NCBI GenBank assembly: GCA_002482805.1
Contig: DLGR01000038.1
Location: 590 to 20,639, forward strand
Reading direction: 5' to 3'
From: Micavibrio sp. UBA7689
GTDB taxonomy: Bacteria > Pseudomonadota > Alphaproteobacteria > Micavibrionales > Micavibrionaceae
DNA: 20,050 nucleotides
This document shows positions 6,738-13,819 of the stretch, piece by piece. Each line of letters starts with the position of its first letter. Positions within the stretch are counted from its first letter, which is position 1. A program made the position numbers and the translations under genes. The notes below the pieces were generated by a model that made no database searches, was not told the DNA's origin, and worked only from the letters and a program-made list of their open reading frames with translations.

Positions 6738-7226
6738 TTAATTCAATTGCATCATCTTGAATTGCGGCAATAGGTAGGTGTTGTAAAAATACGCCGTTCT
6801 TTCCGCTATGATCGCGCGCTCCATGGCATCGATGTCGCCGTGCAATTCGGCTATGTCGGATTCTTCCTTGCCCGAAAGCTGGTTGTAGGTTTCAAAGGCG
6901 ATGTTTCCGAACGTGACGCTCAGATATCCGATAGAATCCAGATCATCTTCATCGGGATGTGGATCTGCATCATACTCTTCACCCGTGGTGTTTTCCCACA
7001 ATATCGCGAGAAATTGCCAAACCGCCGTGCGGTACGCGATCCCGCCCAACGGGCTGTTCCTGATCCAATCGAAATCTTCTTCTACGTCTCGCTGCGCATG
7101 CATGGCGGCCGCTGTCCCGTATGCCATTTTTCCGAACATGGTCGTAATCCCGACATCTTCATCGGGATAGACATCGATAAATTCCTTCACGACATCGGCT
7201 TCGGTGATGCTTTGCGGAAGTGTCAT
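6738..7226 (-). CDS. Unknown acidic 162-residue protein, last gene of a three-gene operon
   Basis: I do not recognise this protein. By hand count it has about 31 Asp/Glu against about 9 Lys/Arg, with an acidic cluster around DADPHPDEDDLD near residues 87-98. It has several aromatic, probably helical stretches (AYRTAVWQFLAILW, ERTAYFYNTYLLPQF) but no clear transmembrane helix or signal peptide. Its ATG overlaps the TGA of the preceding gene in ATGA (7223-7226) and it has no Shine-Dalgarno of its own, so translation is probably coupled. Its stop codon abuts the prfA stop with no intervening base. The tight coupling suggests it acts with the two paralogous proteins upstream. Confidence 0.75.
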   Translation of the reverse strand: MTLPQSITEADVVKEFIDVYPDEDVGITTMFGKMAYGTAAAMHAQRDVEEDFDWIRNSPLGGIAYRTAVWQFLAILWENTTGEEYDADPHPDEDDLDSIGYLSVTFGNIAFETYNQLSGKEESDIAELHGDIDAMERAIIAERTAYFYNTYLLPQFKMMQLN

Positions 7227-7636
7227 GGGGCCGAAACCGAATGGCCTATATGGAGATCGGGAATAGGGCGCACCGTAATAAACTTGTATATATTTTCCTT
7301 TTTGGGATGCGCCTCGACATCGAACGCCATGCGCAAAATGGTATCGCCTTGCGAATTGCGCGTCACAATCATATCGCCGTTTTTGATAGGGTCCGTGGAT
7401 GCCACAAGAATTTCATGAAGGCCGGCGGCATCGCCTTCCAGCGGCCATCCATTTACAAAACGTCTTCTGGCACTATCTTGTGCGAAATCATGAACGCTGT
7501 GTGTGGCTCGGGTTTTAAACGTAAGATCCACCAACGGCATCATCATGTCGAGGGATGACGTATCGGGGCTGTAGATAGGTTCGTTATCTTTTCTGACACA
7601 ACCGTTTTCGGAACGGCCGATTCTAATATCTTTCAT
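7223..7636 (-). CDS. Unknown protein, paralogue of its upstream neighbour (copy B)
   Basis: A 137-residue protein of no recognised family, clearly homologous to the product of 7639-8010. Shared landmarks are SVHDF (residues 47-51), PIKNGDMI (83-90), AFDV (104-107) and a C-terminal IP followed by GH (125-132). The interval from SVHDF to PIKNGD is ungapped between the copies, and I count 21 identities over 44 positions. It has a longer N-terminal arm than copy A (about 46 residues before SVHDF). The ATG at 7636 lies two bases after the TGA of copy A and is chosen over an upstream frame extension that overlaps copy A. Its TGA overlaps the ATG of the acidic protein gene. No membrane segment is seen. 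Confidence 0.75.
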   Translation of the reverse strand: MKDIRIGRSENGCVRKDNEPIYSPDTSSLDMMMPLVDLTFKTRATHSVHDFAQDSARRRFVNGWPLEGDAAGLHEILVASTDPIKNGDMIVTRNSQGDTILRMAFDVEAHPKKENIYKFITVRPIPDLHIGHSVSAP

Positions 7637-7638
7637 GG

Positions 7639-8010
7639 TCACACACTCTCTGGCACGGCATGTCCTACGGACCATGCGGGAATATGCGGCGCGGCGCGGA
7701 ATCTGTACATGCCGCCGCCCATTCTATCGACGTCAAACGCGATAGAGGTTCTGACTTTGCCGCTGTCGGCATCCTCCGATAAAATCGTATCTCCGTTTTT
7801 GATCGGCTTGGCTGAAACGACGAAAAGCTTTCTCAAACCGCGGGCGGCACCCGGCAATGGTACGTCGCCGTAGATCCCGTTATTGACCGTTCTTTGCGTA
7901 AAATCATGCACGCTGAACTTTTCGGCCGTCATGGCCGTCAGGCTGCGCAGGCTGGCCAGAATATCGAAATGGTCGGCATTTTCTCTGAAAATAGGTCCAC
8001 GATGAAACAT
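7639..8010 (-). CDS. Unknown protein, first gene of a three-gene operon (copy A)
   Basis: A 123-residue protein of no recognised family and the paralogue of the next gene. Its landmarks are SVHDF (33-37), PLPGAARGL (51-59), PIKNGDTI (69-76), AFDV (91-94), MYRF (101-104) and a C-terminal IPAWSVGH (110-117). The strand-like pattern with a central PIKNGD turn suggests a small beta-rich domain, but that is inference. The ATG at 8010 is preceded at eight bases by AGAGG, which makes it better than the GTG at 8019 that overlaps the same Shine-Dalgarno. A good promoter lies upstream. The three genes 8010-6738 are separated by +2 and -4 bases and are surely one transcript. Confidence 0.75.
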   Translation of the reverse strand: MFHRGPIFRENADHFDILASLRSLTAMTAEKFSVHDFTQRTVNNGIYGDVPLPGAARGLRKLFVVSAKPIKNGDTILSEDADSGKVRTSIAFDVDRMGGGMYRFRAAPHIPAWSVGHAVPESV

Positions 8011-8032
8011 ATGATACACCTCTATGGTCTGT

Positions 8033-8061
8033 CTTTTACAACGCCTAGATTTTTATGGCAA
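8033..8061 (-). promoter_or_regulatory. Sigma70-like promoter for the three-gene operon
   Basis: Read on the minus strand, TTGCCA (8061-8056; five of six to consensus) and TAAAAG (8038-8033; four of six) are separated by 17 bases. The predicted start is near 8026, giving a leader of about 16 bases that contains the AGAGG ribosome binding site of copy A. The -35 element sits in the centre of a perfect inverted repeat. Confidence 0.5.
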
Positions 8062-8068
8062 TAAAAAT
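8049..8068. repeat. 8-bp AT-rich perfect inverted repeat over the operon promoter
   Basis: ATTTTTAT (8049-8056) and ATAAAAAT (8061-8068) are perfect inverted repeats with a GGCA centre. The centre overlaps the -35 element of the leftward operon promoter, and the repeat ends 12 bases before the candidate rightward -35 element. Position and symmetry fit an operator for a dimeric regulator. Confidence 0.5.
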
Positions 8069-8080
8069 GGGATGTTATTA

Positions 8081-8108
8081 TTGGTACAAAACAAGAACAA
8101 AATATGCT
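8081..8108 (+). promoter_or_regulatory. Candidate promoter for the prmC transcript
   Basis: TTGGTA (8081-8086) and TATGCT (8103-8108) are separated by 16 bases, four of six matches each. If it is used, transcription begins near 8115, so an ATG at 8104 could not be a start codon, and the first usable in-frame start would be 8119 or later. Confidence 0.35.
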
Positions 8109-8514
8109 AAGCTGGCCGATGTTTTGTGCCGCCGCCCAACCCGAAACCCACCACGCGAATGTTACCGAAACCGCCGGCGATCGCCTCGGCCACGCAATTT
8201 ATCACGCAAACGAACTGAACGATTCCAGATTACGAAAAAAGGCTGAAAACAGATGGGGCGGTGGCAAAAGGGCTGCCCAATCTTCCTTTATCAGACAAAT
8301 AAAGCCATGGAAGGGTGCCAAAGGCCCCAAAACCGAAAAGGGGAAGGCGGTATCGGCGCTGAATGCCTACAAACACGGCCTCCGGTCGGCGGCTGGATGC
8401 AAGCTTCACCGCACTTTGCGTGCCCAATCATGGTTTTTGCGGTGGGCTCTGGCTGAAAGCGCCGTCGAACTTGCGGCCTTGCGGGGGGATCAGTTTGTGC
8501 TAGAAACACGCCTG
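8104..8514 (+). CDS. In-frame region ahead of prmC with a GPKT...NAYKHGLRS motif
   Basis: The prmC frame stays open for 137 codons upstream of the conserved PrmC start. This stretch is not PrmC-like, yet it contains GPKTEKGKAVSALNAYKHG followed by LRSAAGCKLHRTLRAQ (about residues 74-107 of the long frame). That closely resembles a short motif found in many unnamed small bacterial proteins (GPKTPEGKxxSxxNAxKHGLxS). It may therefore be a small gene that has lost its stop and become fused to prmC, a separate gene overlapping prmC, or an N-terminal domain. No good Shine-Dalgarno precedes 8104 or 8119. The first 60 residues look unstructured and may not be translated. The motif is the reason for calling this coding. 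Confidence 0.4.
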
Positions 8515-9375
8515 ATGAAACTCCATGAAATCCTTCTGAAAACGCGCAAAAGCTTTGAGGCCGCAGGCATAGAAACCGCCGCCCTCGACGCACGTTTAAT
8601 TGCGCGGCAGGGGGCTAATCTTTCCGATTCTGACCTTATTACGCGGGCGGATACCCCCCTATCGGTGCAATCCATTGAAAATATTGAAAAATTATCCGCA
8701 CGCCGTTTGGCGGGGGAACCTGTTTCCAGGCTATCGGGGGGGCGTGAATTCTGGGGTTTGCACTTCAAAATTTCACCCGACACTCTGGACCCGCGTCCCG
8801 ACACCGAAACGCTGGTGGAGGCCGCCCTGAAATGGGCGCGGGCACAAGGCCAAAAACCCCTCCGTATACTCGATCTGGGCACCGGCTCGGGCTGCATACT
8901 CATAAGCCTTTTGAAGGAACTGCCCTATGCCACGGGGGTGGGAATCGACATAAGCGCCGGCGCGCTTTCTATTTCACGTGAAAACGCAGAAGTCATGGGG
9001 GTGGCGGATAGGGCCGAATTCCGGCAGGGATCATGGTGGGAAGGGGTTGCTGAGGGGGAATCGTACGACCTCATAGTATCGAATCCGCCCTATATTCCGG
9101 CCGCCGACATAGAATCTTTGGCCGTGGAAGTGCGGAATCACGACCCGATTCAGGCACTTTCGGGGGGTATGGACGGTCTGGACGCCTATAAAATCATTCT
9201 GAACGACCTGAAAAAATGTCTTGTTTGTGGCGGCCATGCACTATTCGAAATCGGCCAGGGACAAGAGAAAGCCCTTGCACGACTCGTGGACGAATCTAAT
9301 ATGTATGTATGCGACTCATACCGCGACCTCGGCGGTATTCTGCGGGTTGTAGAAATCTCGTGTGGGGAAAAGTGA
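8515..9375 (+). CDS. prmC: Release factor glutamine N5-methyltransferase
   Basis: A 286-residue PrmC/HemK, which methylates the Gln of the GGQ motif in RF1 and RF2. It shows an N-terminal helical domain (KLHEILLKTRKSFEAAGIE, ALDARLI), the linker ARRLAGEPVSRLSGGREFWG, the SAM-binding LDLGTGSGC (residues 119-127) and the catalytic NPPY (190-193) in SNPPYIPAADI. EIGQGQ lies near the C-terminus. The length from this ATG matches the family, whereas the open frame upstream adds 137 codons. A GTG at 8497 has a G-rich tract eight bases ahead and is an alternative start. prmC normally follows prfA directly; here they are separated by the opposing three-gene operon. Confidence 0.93.
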   Translation: MKLHEILLKTRKSFEAAGIETAALDARLIARQGANLSDSDLITRADTPLSVQSIENIEKLSARRLAGEPVSRLSGGREFWGLHFKISPDTLDPRPDTETLVEAALKWARAQGQKPLRILDLGTGSGCILISLLKELPYATGVGIDISAGALSISRENAEVMGVADRAEFRQGSWWEGVAEGESYDLIVSNPPYIPAADIESLAVEVRNHDPIQALSGGMDGLDAYKIILNDLKKCLVCGGHALFEIGQGQEKALARLVDESNMYVCDSYRDLGGILRVVEISCGEK

Positions 9376-9550
9376 AAATATCTTTTCTGGGGGGTTGAGC
9401 AGAATCGAAGCGGGGGCGTAAGGTCAATTCATGCTCAAGACAATTGCTGTCGGTCGGAGAGCCTGACTGGAACACGGTGGGATATTAGGACAGCCTGTTA
9501 GAACATTTTCGACTTAATCGTTTTACAATCTGTACGCAAATCAGGTATGG

Positions 9551-9579
9551 TTGTACTTGTGTATGATTCTGTTGATAAT
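9551..9579 (+). promoter_or_regulatory. Strong sigma70-like promoter for the DUF4167 gene
   Basis: TTGTAC (9551-9556) and GATAAT (9574-9579) are separated by exactly 17 bases. The predicted start is near 9586, giving a leader of about 37 bases with an AAGGA ribosome binding site before the ATG at 9623. In the rest of the 247-base gap after prmC (9376-9550) I see no clear hairpin terminator or RNA gene. Confidence 0.65.
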
Positions 9580-9622
9580 AAGAAAAAACTAGGGAAAAAG
9601 AAGAAGTTAAGGAACACAGAAC

Positions 9623-10078
9623 ATGAGACATGGATCACAAAACAGACGCCAGCGTAACCGGGGCCATAACGGGGGCCAGCAGCAGTCGCACAACAACGGA
9701 CCACGCCGTGGCGGACCTTCACACAACCGTAACCAGATCTTCGACAGCAACGGGCCGGACGTACGAATTCGCGGCACCGCGCATCAGGTTTGCGAGAAAT
9801 ACCTCGCTCTGGCCAAAGACGCATCTTCTGTCGGCGACGTCGTTCTCGCCGAAAGCTATCTGCAACACGCCGAGCATTACCAACGCATTATCAACACATG
9901 GAATGAAGAGTTTGGCTCCTTTACCCGTCCGGCTGCCGCACAGCCTATAGACGGCAATACAGTCGCAGACGATTTAGCCTTGCCGATCAGTATCTTGGGC
10001 GGCGATGTTAAAGCTAAAAATGAAGAAAATGTACGCGATGAGGCTTACCAGCCCGCCGCTATGCTTGAAACTGCATAA
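9623..10078 (+). CDS. DUF4167 domain protein
   Basis: A 151-residue protein. The first 40 residues are rich in Arg, Gly, Asn and Gln (SQNRRQRNRGHNGGQQQ, RRGGPSHNRNQIFDSNG) and look disordered and possibly nucleic-acid binding. Residues 45-90 are the conserved helical core VRIRGTAHQVCEKYLALAKDA, then SVGDVVLAESYLQHAEHYQRI. This is the DUF4167 family, typical of alphaproteobacteria and usually found between prmC and clpB as here. Its biochemical role is not known to me. The C-terminal tail is variable. The start has AAGGA upstream, and the gene has its own promoter and terminator, so it is probably monocistronic. Confidence 0.93.
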   Translation: MRHGSQNRRQRNRGHNGGQQQSHNNGPRRGGPSHNRNQIFDSNGPDVRIRGTAHQVCEKYLALAKDASSVGDVVLAESYLQHAEHYQRIINTWNEEFGSFTRPAAAQPIDGNTVADDLALPISILGGDVKAKNEENVRDEAYQPAAMLETA

Positions 10079-10120
10079 TAGCCTAAAGTATACTGGATAA
10101 GGGTTTGATAAATATGGGAA

Positions 10121-10147
10121 AAGCGGTGCAGGAAGCGCCGCTTTTTT
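10121..10147 (+). terminator. Rho-independent terminator after the DUF4167 gene
   Basis: AAGCGGTGC (10121-10129) pairs with GCGCCGCTT (10135-10143) with one G.T wobble around an AGGAA loop, followed by a six-T run (10142-10147). It lies 43 bases after the DUF4167 stop codon. Confidence 0.88.
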
Positions 10148-10304
10148 CGTTTGGGGCAAAAAAGGGGCCGCATACCTGCGTATGCCTATCGAAACGTCCA
10201 AAAACGGGTTGGCAAGTGGCCGATCTTGAACTCCGGCAAGGGAATGTTAGTTGTTAGAGGATACGATGAAATAGGGTATTCTAATCCGGTTTCGGCCTCG
10301 TTAT

Positions 10305-10321
10305 TGCAGGGCAATCCTGCA
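10305..10321. repeat. Inverted repeat upstream of clpB
   Basis: TGCAGG (10305-10310) and CCTGCA (10316-10321) are perfect inverted repeats around GCAAT, 37 bases before the clpB ATG. It may be an operator or a leader hairpin. Further upstream, CTTGAAC (10225-10231) resembles a heat-shock sigma32 -35 box, but I find no matching -10 at a suitable distance. Nothing else is apparent in 10148-10358. Confidence 0.4.
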
Positions 10322-10358
10322 TAGGTAATGTAAGTACAGTTAGAAAGATTTCAGCACG

Positions 10359-12968
10359 ATGGATTTTGAACGTTTTACAGAAAAATCTAAAGCCGTCCTT
10401 CAAAAAGCCCAGACATTGGCGATGCGTTCCGGGCATCAGTCTCTGGAACCCGAACACCTGCTTAAAGTCATGCTCGAAGATGAAGACGGCCTGACCGAAC
10501 GCCTCATACAGGCGGCGGGAGGTACTCCCGCGCTCATGAAAAAGGCAACCGAGGTTGCTTTGGCCAAATTGCCCACCGTTACAGGCTCCGGCGCAGGTGG
10601 TTTGCGCATTTCAACCGATTTGGCAAAGACGGTCGACAACGCATTGCAATTGGCCGAAAAAGCGGGAGACAAGTACGTTACAATCGAACGCATATTCCAA
10701 TCCATGGTCATGTCGCGCGCTACGTCCGCCATCGGCGAAATTGTGGCAGACAGCGGGATTAACCCGACTTCTGTAAACCAAGCGATCAATACAATGCGCA
10801 AAGGGCGTACAGCTGATAGCGCGACGTCCGAAGATCAATTCGAAGCTCTGGCCAAATATGCGCGTGATCTCACCAAAGATGCCCGTGAAGGCAAGTTGGA
10901 CCCCATAATAGGGCGCGATGAAGAGATCCGTCGTACCATTCAAATCCTATCCCGCCGTACGAAGAACAACCCTGTTTTGATAGGTGAGCCCGGGGTTGGT
11001 AAAACGGCTATTATCGAGGGATTGGCCCTGCGTATCATCAACGGTGATGTGCCTGAATCTCTCAAGGGAAAGAAACTCTTATCGCTTGATCTCGGCTCCA
11101 TGATTGCCGGTGCCAAATTCCGCGGCGAGTTCGAAGAGCGGCTCAAGGCTGTACTGGATGAAATCAAGACAGCGGCGGGTGAAGTGATCCTTTTCCTCGA
11201 CGAGCTGCATACTCTTGTAGGCGCAGGAAAAGCCGAAGGTTCTATGGATGCCGGCAACATGCTGAAGCCCGCTTTGGCGCGCGGAGAGCTCCACATGGTT
11301 GGCGCGACCACTTTGGAGGAGTACAGAAAGCACATTGAAAAGGATGCGGCGCTCGCCAGACGCTTCCAACCTGTGTTCGTCCCTGAACCGACCGTCGAAG
11401 ACACAATTTCGATATTACGTGGCCTCAAAGAGAAATATGAAATGCATCACGGCGTACGCATCACCGACGCCGCCATCGTTTCCGCCGCCACTATGTCAAA
11501 CCGCTATATCACGGACCGCTTCCTGCCCGATAAGGCTATCGACCTTATCGACGAAGCTGGCTCACGCCTTCGTATGCAGGTGGATTCAAAACCTGAAGAG
11601 ATCGATGAACTCGATCGCCGCATCGTACAGATGAAAATCGAACGCGAAGCACTGACACGCGAAACGGATTCGGCTAGCAAGGACCGTTTGAAAAAGATCG
11701 ACGAAGAGTTAAAGATTCTGGAAAAGAAATCCGCCGACCTTACCGGCCAATGGACCGCCGAAAAAGAGAAGTTGAATTCATCCCAGAAGGTCACCGAGGA
11801 ATTGGACCGCGCACGCATCGAGCTCGAACAAGCAGAACGTGAGTCCGACTGGGGTAAGGCATCGGAATTGAAATATGCCAAAATCCCCGAATTGGAACGT
11901 CGCTTGTCCGAAGCGTCAAAAACCCAGTCTGCAAGCATGATCAACGAAGAAGTCACCGAGAGCGACATTGCCGCCGTTGTGAGTAAGTGGACGGGTATCC
12001 CTGTGGATAAGATGTTGGCAGGTGAGCGCGAAAAGCTCCTCCAGATGGAAGAGAAATTGAAAGCCCGTGTCGTGGGTCAGGACGTCGCCGTCAAATCGGT
12101 GGCCAATGCCGTTCGCCGTTCCCGCGCCGGATTGCAATCACCCAATCGTCCGATCGGGTCGTTCCTGTTCCTCGGCCCCACGGGTGTCGGTAAAACCGAA
12201 CTGACCAAAGCACTCGCCGAATTCATGTTCGATGACGACACAGCCATGGTCCGCATGGACATGTCCGAATACATGGAAAAACATTCGGTCGCGCGGTTGA
12301 TCGGTGCACCTCCCGGTTACGTGGGATACGAAGAAGGCGGCGCGCTTACCGAAGCCGTTCGCCGCAGGCCTTATCAGGTCGTGCTATTCGATGAAGTCGA
12401 AAAGGCGCACCCGGATGTGTTTAACATTCTTCTTCAGGTTCTCGATGACGGCCGCTTGACCGATGGGCAAGGCCGCACGGTGGATTTTACGAACACCGTT
12501 CTCATCATGACATCGAACCTCGGCGCGGAATTCCTAGTGAACCTGCCCGATAATCTGAAAGTAGATGACGTGCGCGAAGAGGTGATGGATGTGGTGCGTA
12601 AAGCGTTCCGCCCCGAATTCCTCAATCGCTTGGACGAGATTTTGCTGTTCCAACGTTTGGGCCGTGAACAGATGACAGGTATCGTGGAAATCCAGCTCGG
12701 TTACCTCTACAAACTTTTGGCCGGTCGTCAGATTACGCTCGAAGTGGATGTCGCCGCTAAAAAGTGGCTGGCCGAGAAGGGGTATGATCCTGCCTATGGC
12801 GCGCGCCCCTTGAAACGCGTGATTCAAACCGAACTGCAGAACAAGCTCGCCGAGCTGATTCTCGAAGGCAAAATCGAGGATGGCGCACGGGTGAATGTAG
12901 GCGTAAAAGGCGATTCGTTAAGCTTTACGGTCACCCCACCAGGCGTTAAGGCACGCGCGGCGGCCTGA
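10359..12968 (+). CDS. clpB: ATP-dependent disaggregase ClpB
   Basis: An 869-residue Hsp100 chaperone that works with DnaK to resolubilise aggregated protein. An N-terminal Clp repeat domain (residues 1-145; FTEKSKAVLQKAQTLA) is followed by NBD1 with Walker A GEPGVGKTA (209-217) and Walker B ILFLDELHT. The coiled-coil M-domain (about 405-530) contains LDRRIVQMKIEREAL and the arginine/glutamate-rich helices diagnostic of ClpB rather than ClpA or ClpC. NBD2 has Walker A GPTGVGKTE (about 605-613) and Walker B VVLFDEVEKAHPDV. The C-terminus has GYDPAYGARPLKRVIQ. The length matches the family. Met146 (10794) lies where E. coli ClpB has its internal start, but without a convincing Shine-Dalgarno. 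Confidence 0.97.
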   Translation: MDFERFTEKSKAVLQKAQTLAMRSGHQSLEPEHLLKVMLEDEDGLTERLIQAAGGTPALMKKATEVALAKLPTVTGSGAGGLRISTDLAKTVDNALQLAEKAGDKYVTIERIFQSMVMSRATSAIGEIVADSGINPTSVNQAINTMRKGRTADSATSEDQFEALAKYARDLTKDAREGKLDPIIGRDEEIRRTIQILSRRTKNNPVLIGEPGVGKTAIIEGLALRIINGDVPESLKGKKLLSLDLGSMIAGAKFRGEFEERLKAVLDEIKTAAGEVILFLDELHTLVGAGKAEGSMDAGNMLKPALARGELHMVGATTLEEYRKHIEKDAALARRFQPVFVPEPTVEDTISILRGLKEKYEMHHGVRITDAAIVSAATMSNRYITDRFLPDKAIDLIDEAGSRLRMQVDSKPEEIDELDRRIVQMKIEREALTRETDSASKDRLKKIDEELKILEKKSADLTGQWTAEKEKLNSSQKVTEELDRARIELEQAERESDWGKASELKYAKIPELERRLSEASKTQSASMINEEVTESDIAAVVSKWTGIPVDKMLAGEREKLLQMEEKLKARVVGQDVAVKSVANAVRRSRAGLQSPNRPIGSFLFLGPTGVGKTELTKALAEFMFDDDTAMVRMDMSEYMEKHSVARLIGAPPGYVGYEEGGALTEAVRRRPYQVVLFDEVEKAHPDVFNILLQVLDDGRLTDGQGRTVDFTNTVLIMTSNLGAEFLVNLPDNLKVDDVREEVMDVVRKAFRPEFLNRLDEILLFQRLGREQMTGIVEIQLGYLYKLLAGRQITLEVDVAAKKWLAEKGYDPAYGARPLKRVIQTELQNKLAELILEGKIEDGARVNVGVKGDSLSFTVTPPGVKARAAA

Positions 12969-13056
12969 TGATGGCCTAAGGGTTTGCCACTAAGGTCGCT
13001 TTACGGTAATTTGGTAGGGTCTTTGATTCTTGCCCGTTCGGGCGAAACCTAATGAA

Positions 13057-13818
13057 ATGTCCGCCATGCAAAAACTGAAAACGATGTTCGTTCTTTCCCT
13101 TGCGGCGCTTTTGCCCGCGTGCGGCGCAGTGATGGAAACAGCATCGCAGGAAGTTCGTCTCGATACGCCCGGTGCGTACGAAGCGGAATGCACGCTCAAC
13201 AACGGTATCCGTTATATTGGCCGCACGGGCCAGACATTGAATATTCAAAAATCGCGGCTGCCGCTCAACGTTGAATGCTACGCCGCCGGCAACCGTTACA
13301 AACAGGTTATCGTTGAAAGCGTGGACAGCAATTGGGCCTTGGGCAACATTGCCACGGCCGGTGTTGGTTTTGCATACGACCACTATTCAGGCGCGATGTA
13401 TAAATATCCCGATGTTATCACGGTGGATTTTGTCGGCGTACCGACGGAAGGGTTTGAACTTCCCGATTACCATTTGAAAGACGCGCCCAACCCTTACAAA
13501 CAATCCATCGAAGATTTTAGTCCGTCTACGCCAAAAGCGCCGACCAGTGAAAAAACCTATCTGCGCCGCGGCACGGAAAAACGTGAAGGCGGCAAAGACA
13601 TGAATCCTTTTGCCACGCCTGACGTTGCTGCTGCCATGGAAAATGTTCCAGCCATGACGCCGACGGCAGAAGGCACCACGGCTAAAACGACATCCACCAC
13701 CACAACCACGACGACCACCACAACGGCACCTGCCGCGAATGGTGCCCCGCCTGTGTGGGGTAAGGATGCAGAAAGCCTGAACCGTGCCATGAACCCCAAA
13801 GTGTTCGGCGATAAGTAA
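13057..13818 (+). CDS. Putative lipoprotein with poly-threonine tract
   Basis: A 253-residue protein of unknown function. Basic residues and a hydrophobic stretch (KLKTMFVLSLAALLPAC) end in a lipobox-like LPAC with Cys22, which suggests lipid modification at the outer membrane or periplasm; Pro at -2 is unusual. The folded part (about 30-135) includes TPGAYEAECTLNNGIRYIGR and NWALGNIATAGVGFAYDHYSG followed by AMYKYPDVITVDF. I have seen this pattern in unnamed envelope proteins but cannot name a family. A Pro/Thr/Ala-rich tail follows, with ten consecutive Thr (214-223). The start at 13057 is chosen for the signal peptide; 13066 is also possible. It ends one base before the MurC-like gene, suggesting an operon. 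Confidence 0.75.
   Translation: MSAMQKLKTMFVLSLAALLPACGAVMETASQEVRLDTPGAYEAECTLNNGIRYIGRTGQTLNIQKSRLPLNVECYAAGNRYKQVIVESVDSNWALGNIATAGVGFAYDHYSGAMYKYPDVITVDFVGVPTEGFELPDYHLKDAPNPYKQSIEDFSPSTPKAPTSEKTYLRRGTEKREGGKDMNPFATPDVAAAMENVPAMTPTAEGTTAKTTSTTTTTTTTTTAPAANGAPPVWGKDAESLNRAMNPKVFGDK
13696..13725 (+). repeat. Threonine-codon tract (ACN)10
   Basis: Ten consecutive threonine codons using ACC, ACA and ACG lie in the lipoprotein gene. Mixed codons mean it is only an imperfect trinucleotide repeat, though ACC/ACA blocks recur and could allow length variation. Confidence 0.8.
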
Positions 13819-13819
13819 C

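Noticed and set aside
6840..7558. Plus-strand frames (6840-7418, 7220-7558) opposite the three-gene operon
   Set aside because: They lack ribosome binding sites, while the minus strand has a promoter, a Shine-Dalgarno, coupled starts and internal homology between two products.
7223..8010. Resemblance of PIKNGD to the GD loop of LexA/S24 peptidases
   Set aside because: Neither copy has the Ser-Met catalytic motif or a matching lysine, so the likeness is only a short turn.
8055..8246. 63-residue plus-strand frame in the divergent promoter region
   Set aside because: It has a basic composition, no ribosome binding site, and overlaps promoter elements and the inverted repeat.
9468..9495. GGAAC upstream of the DUF4167 gene as an EcfG-type promoter
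   Set aside because: The nearest GTT is 23 bases away rather than 16-17, and a better sigma70 pair exists downstream.
9974..10201. 75-residue minus-strand frame over the DUF4167 terminator
   Set aside because: It reads through the terminator hairpin and the end of the DUF4167 gene and has no start signals.
13030..13056. TTG start for the lipoprotein
   Set aside because: It would add nine residues before the signal peptide; the ATG at 13057 gives a normal signal sequence length. The nearby GCCCG/CGGGC palindrome (13032-13043) has no T-run and is not called a terminator.
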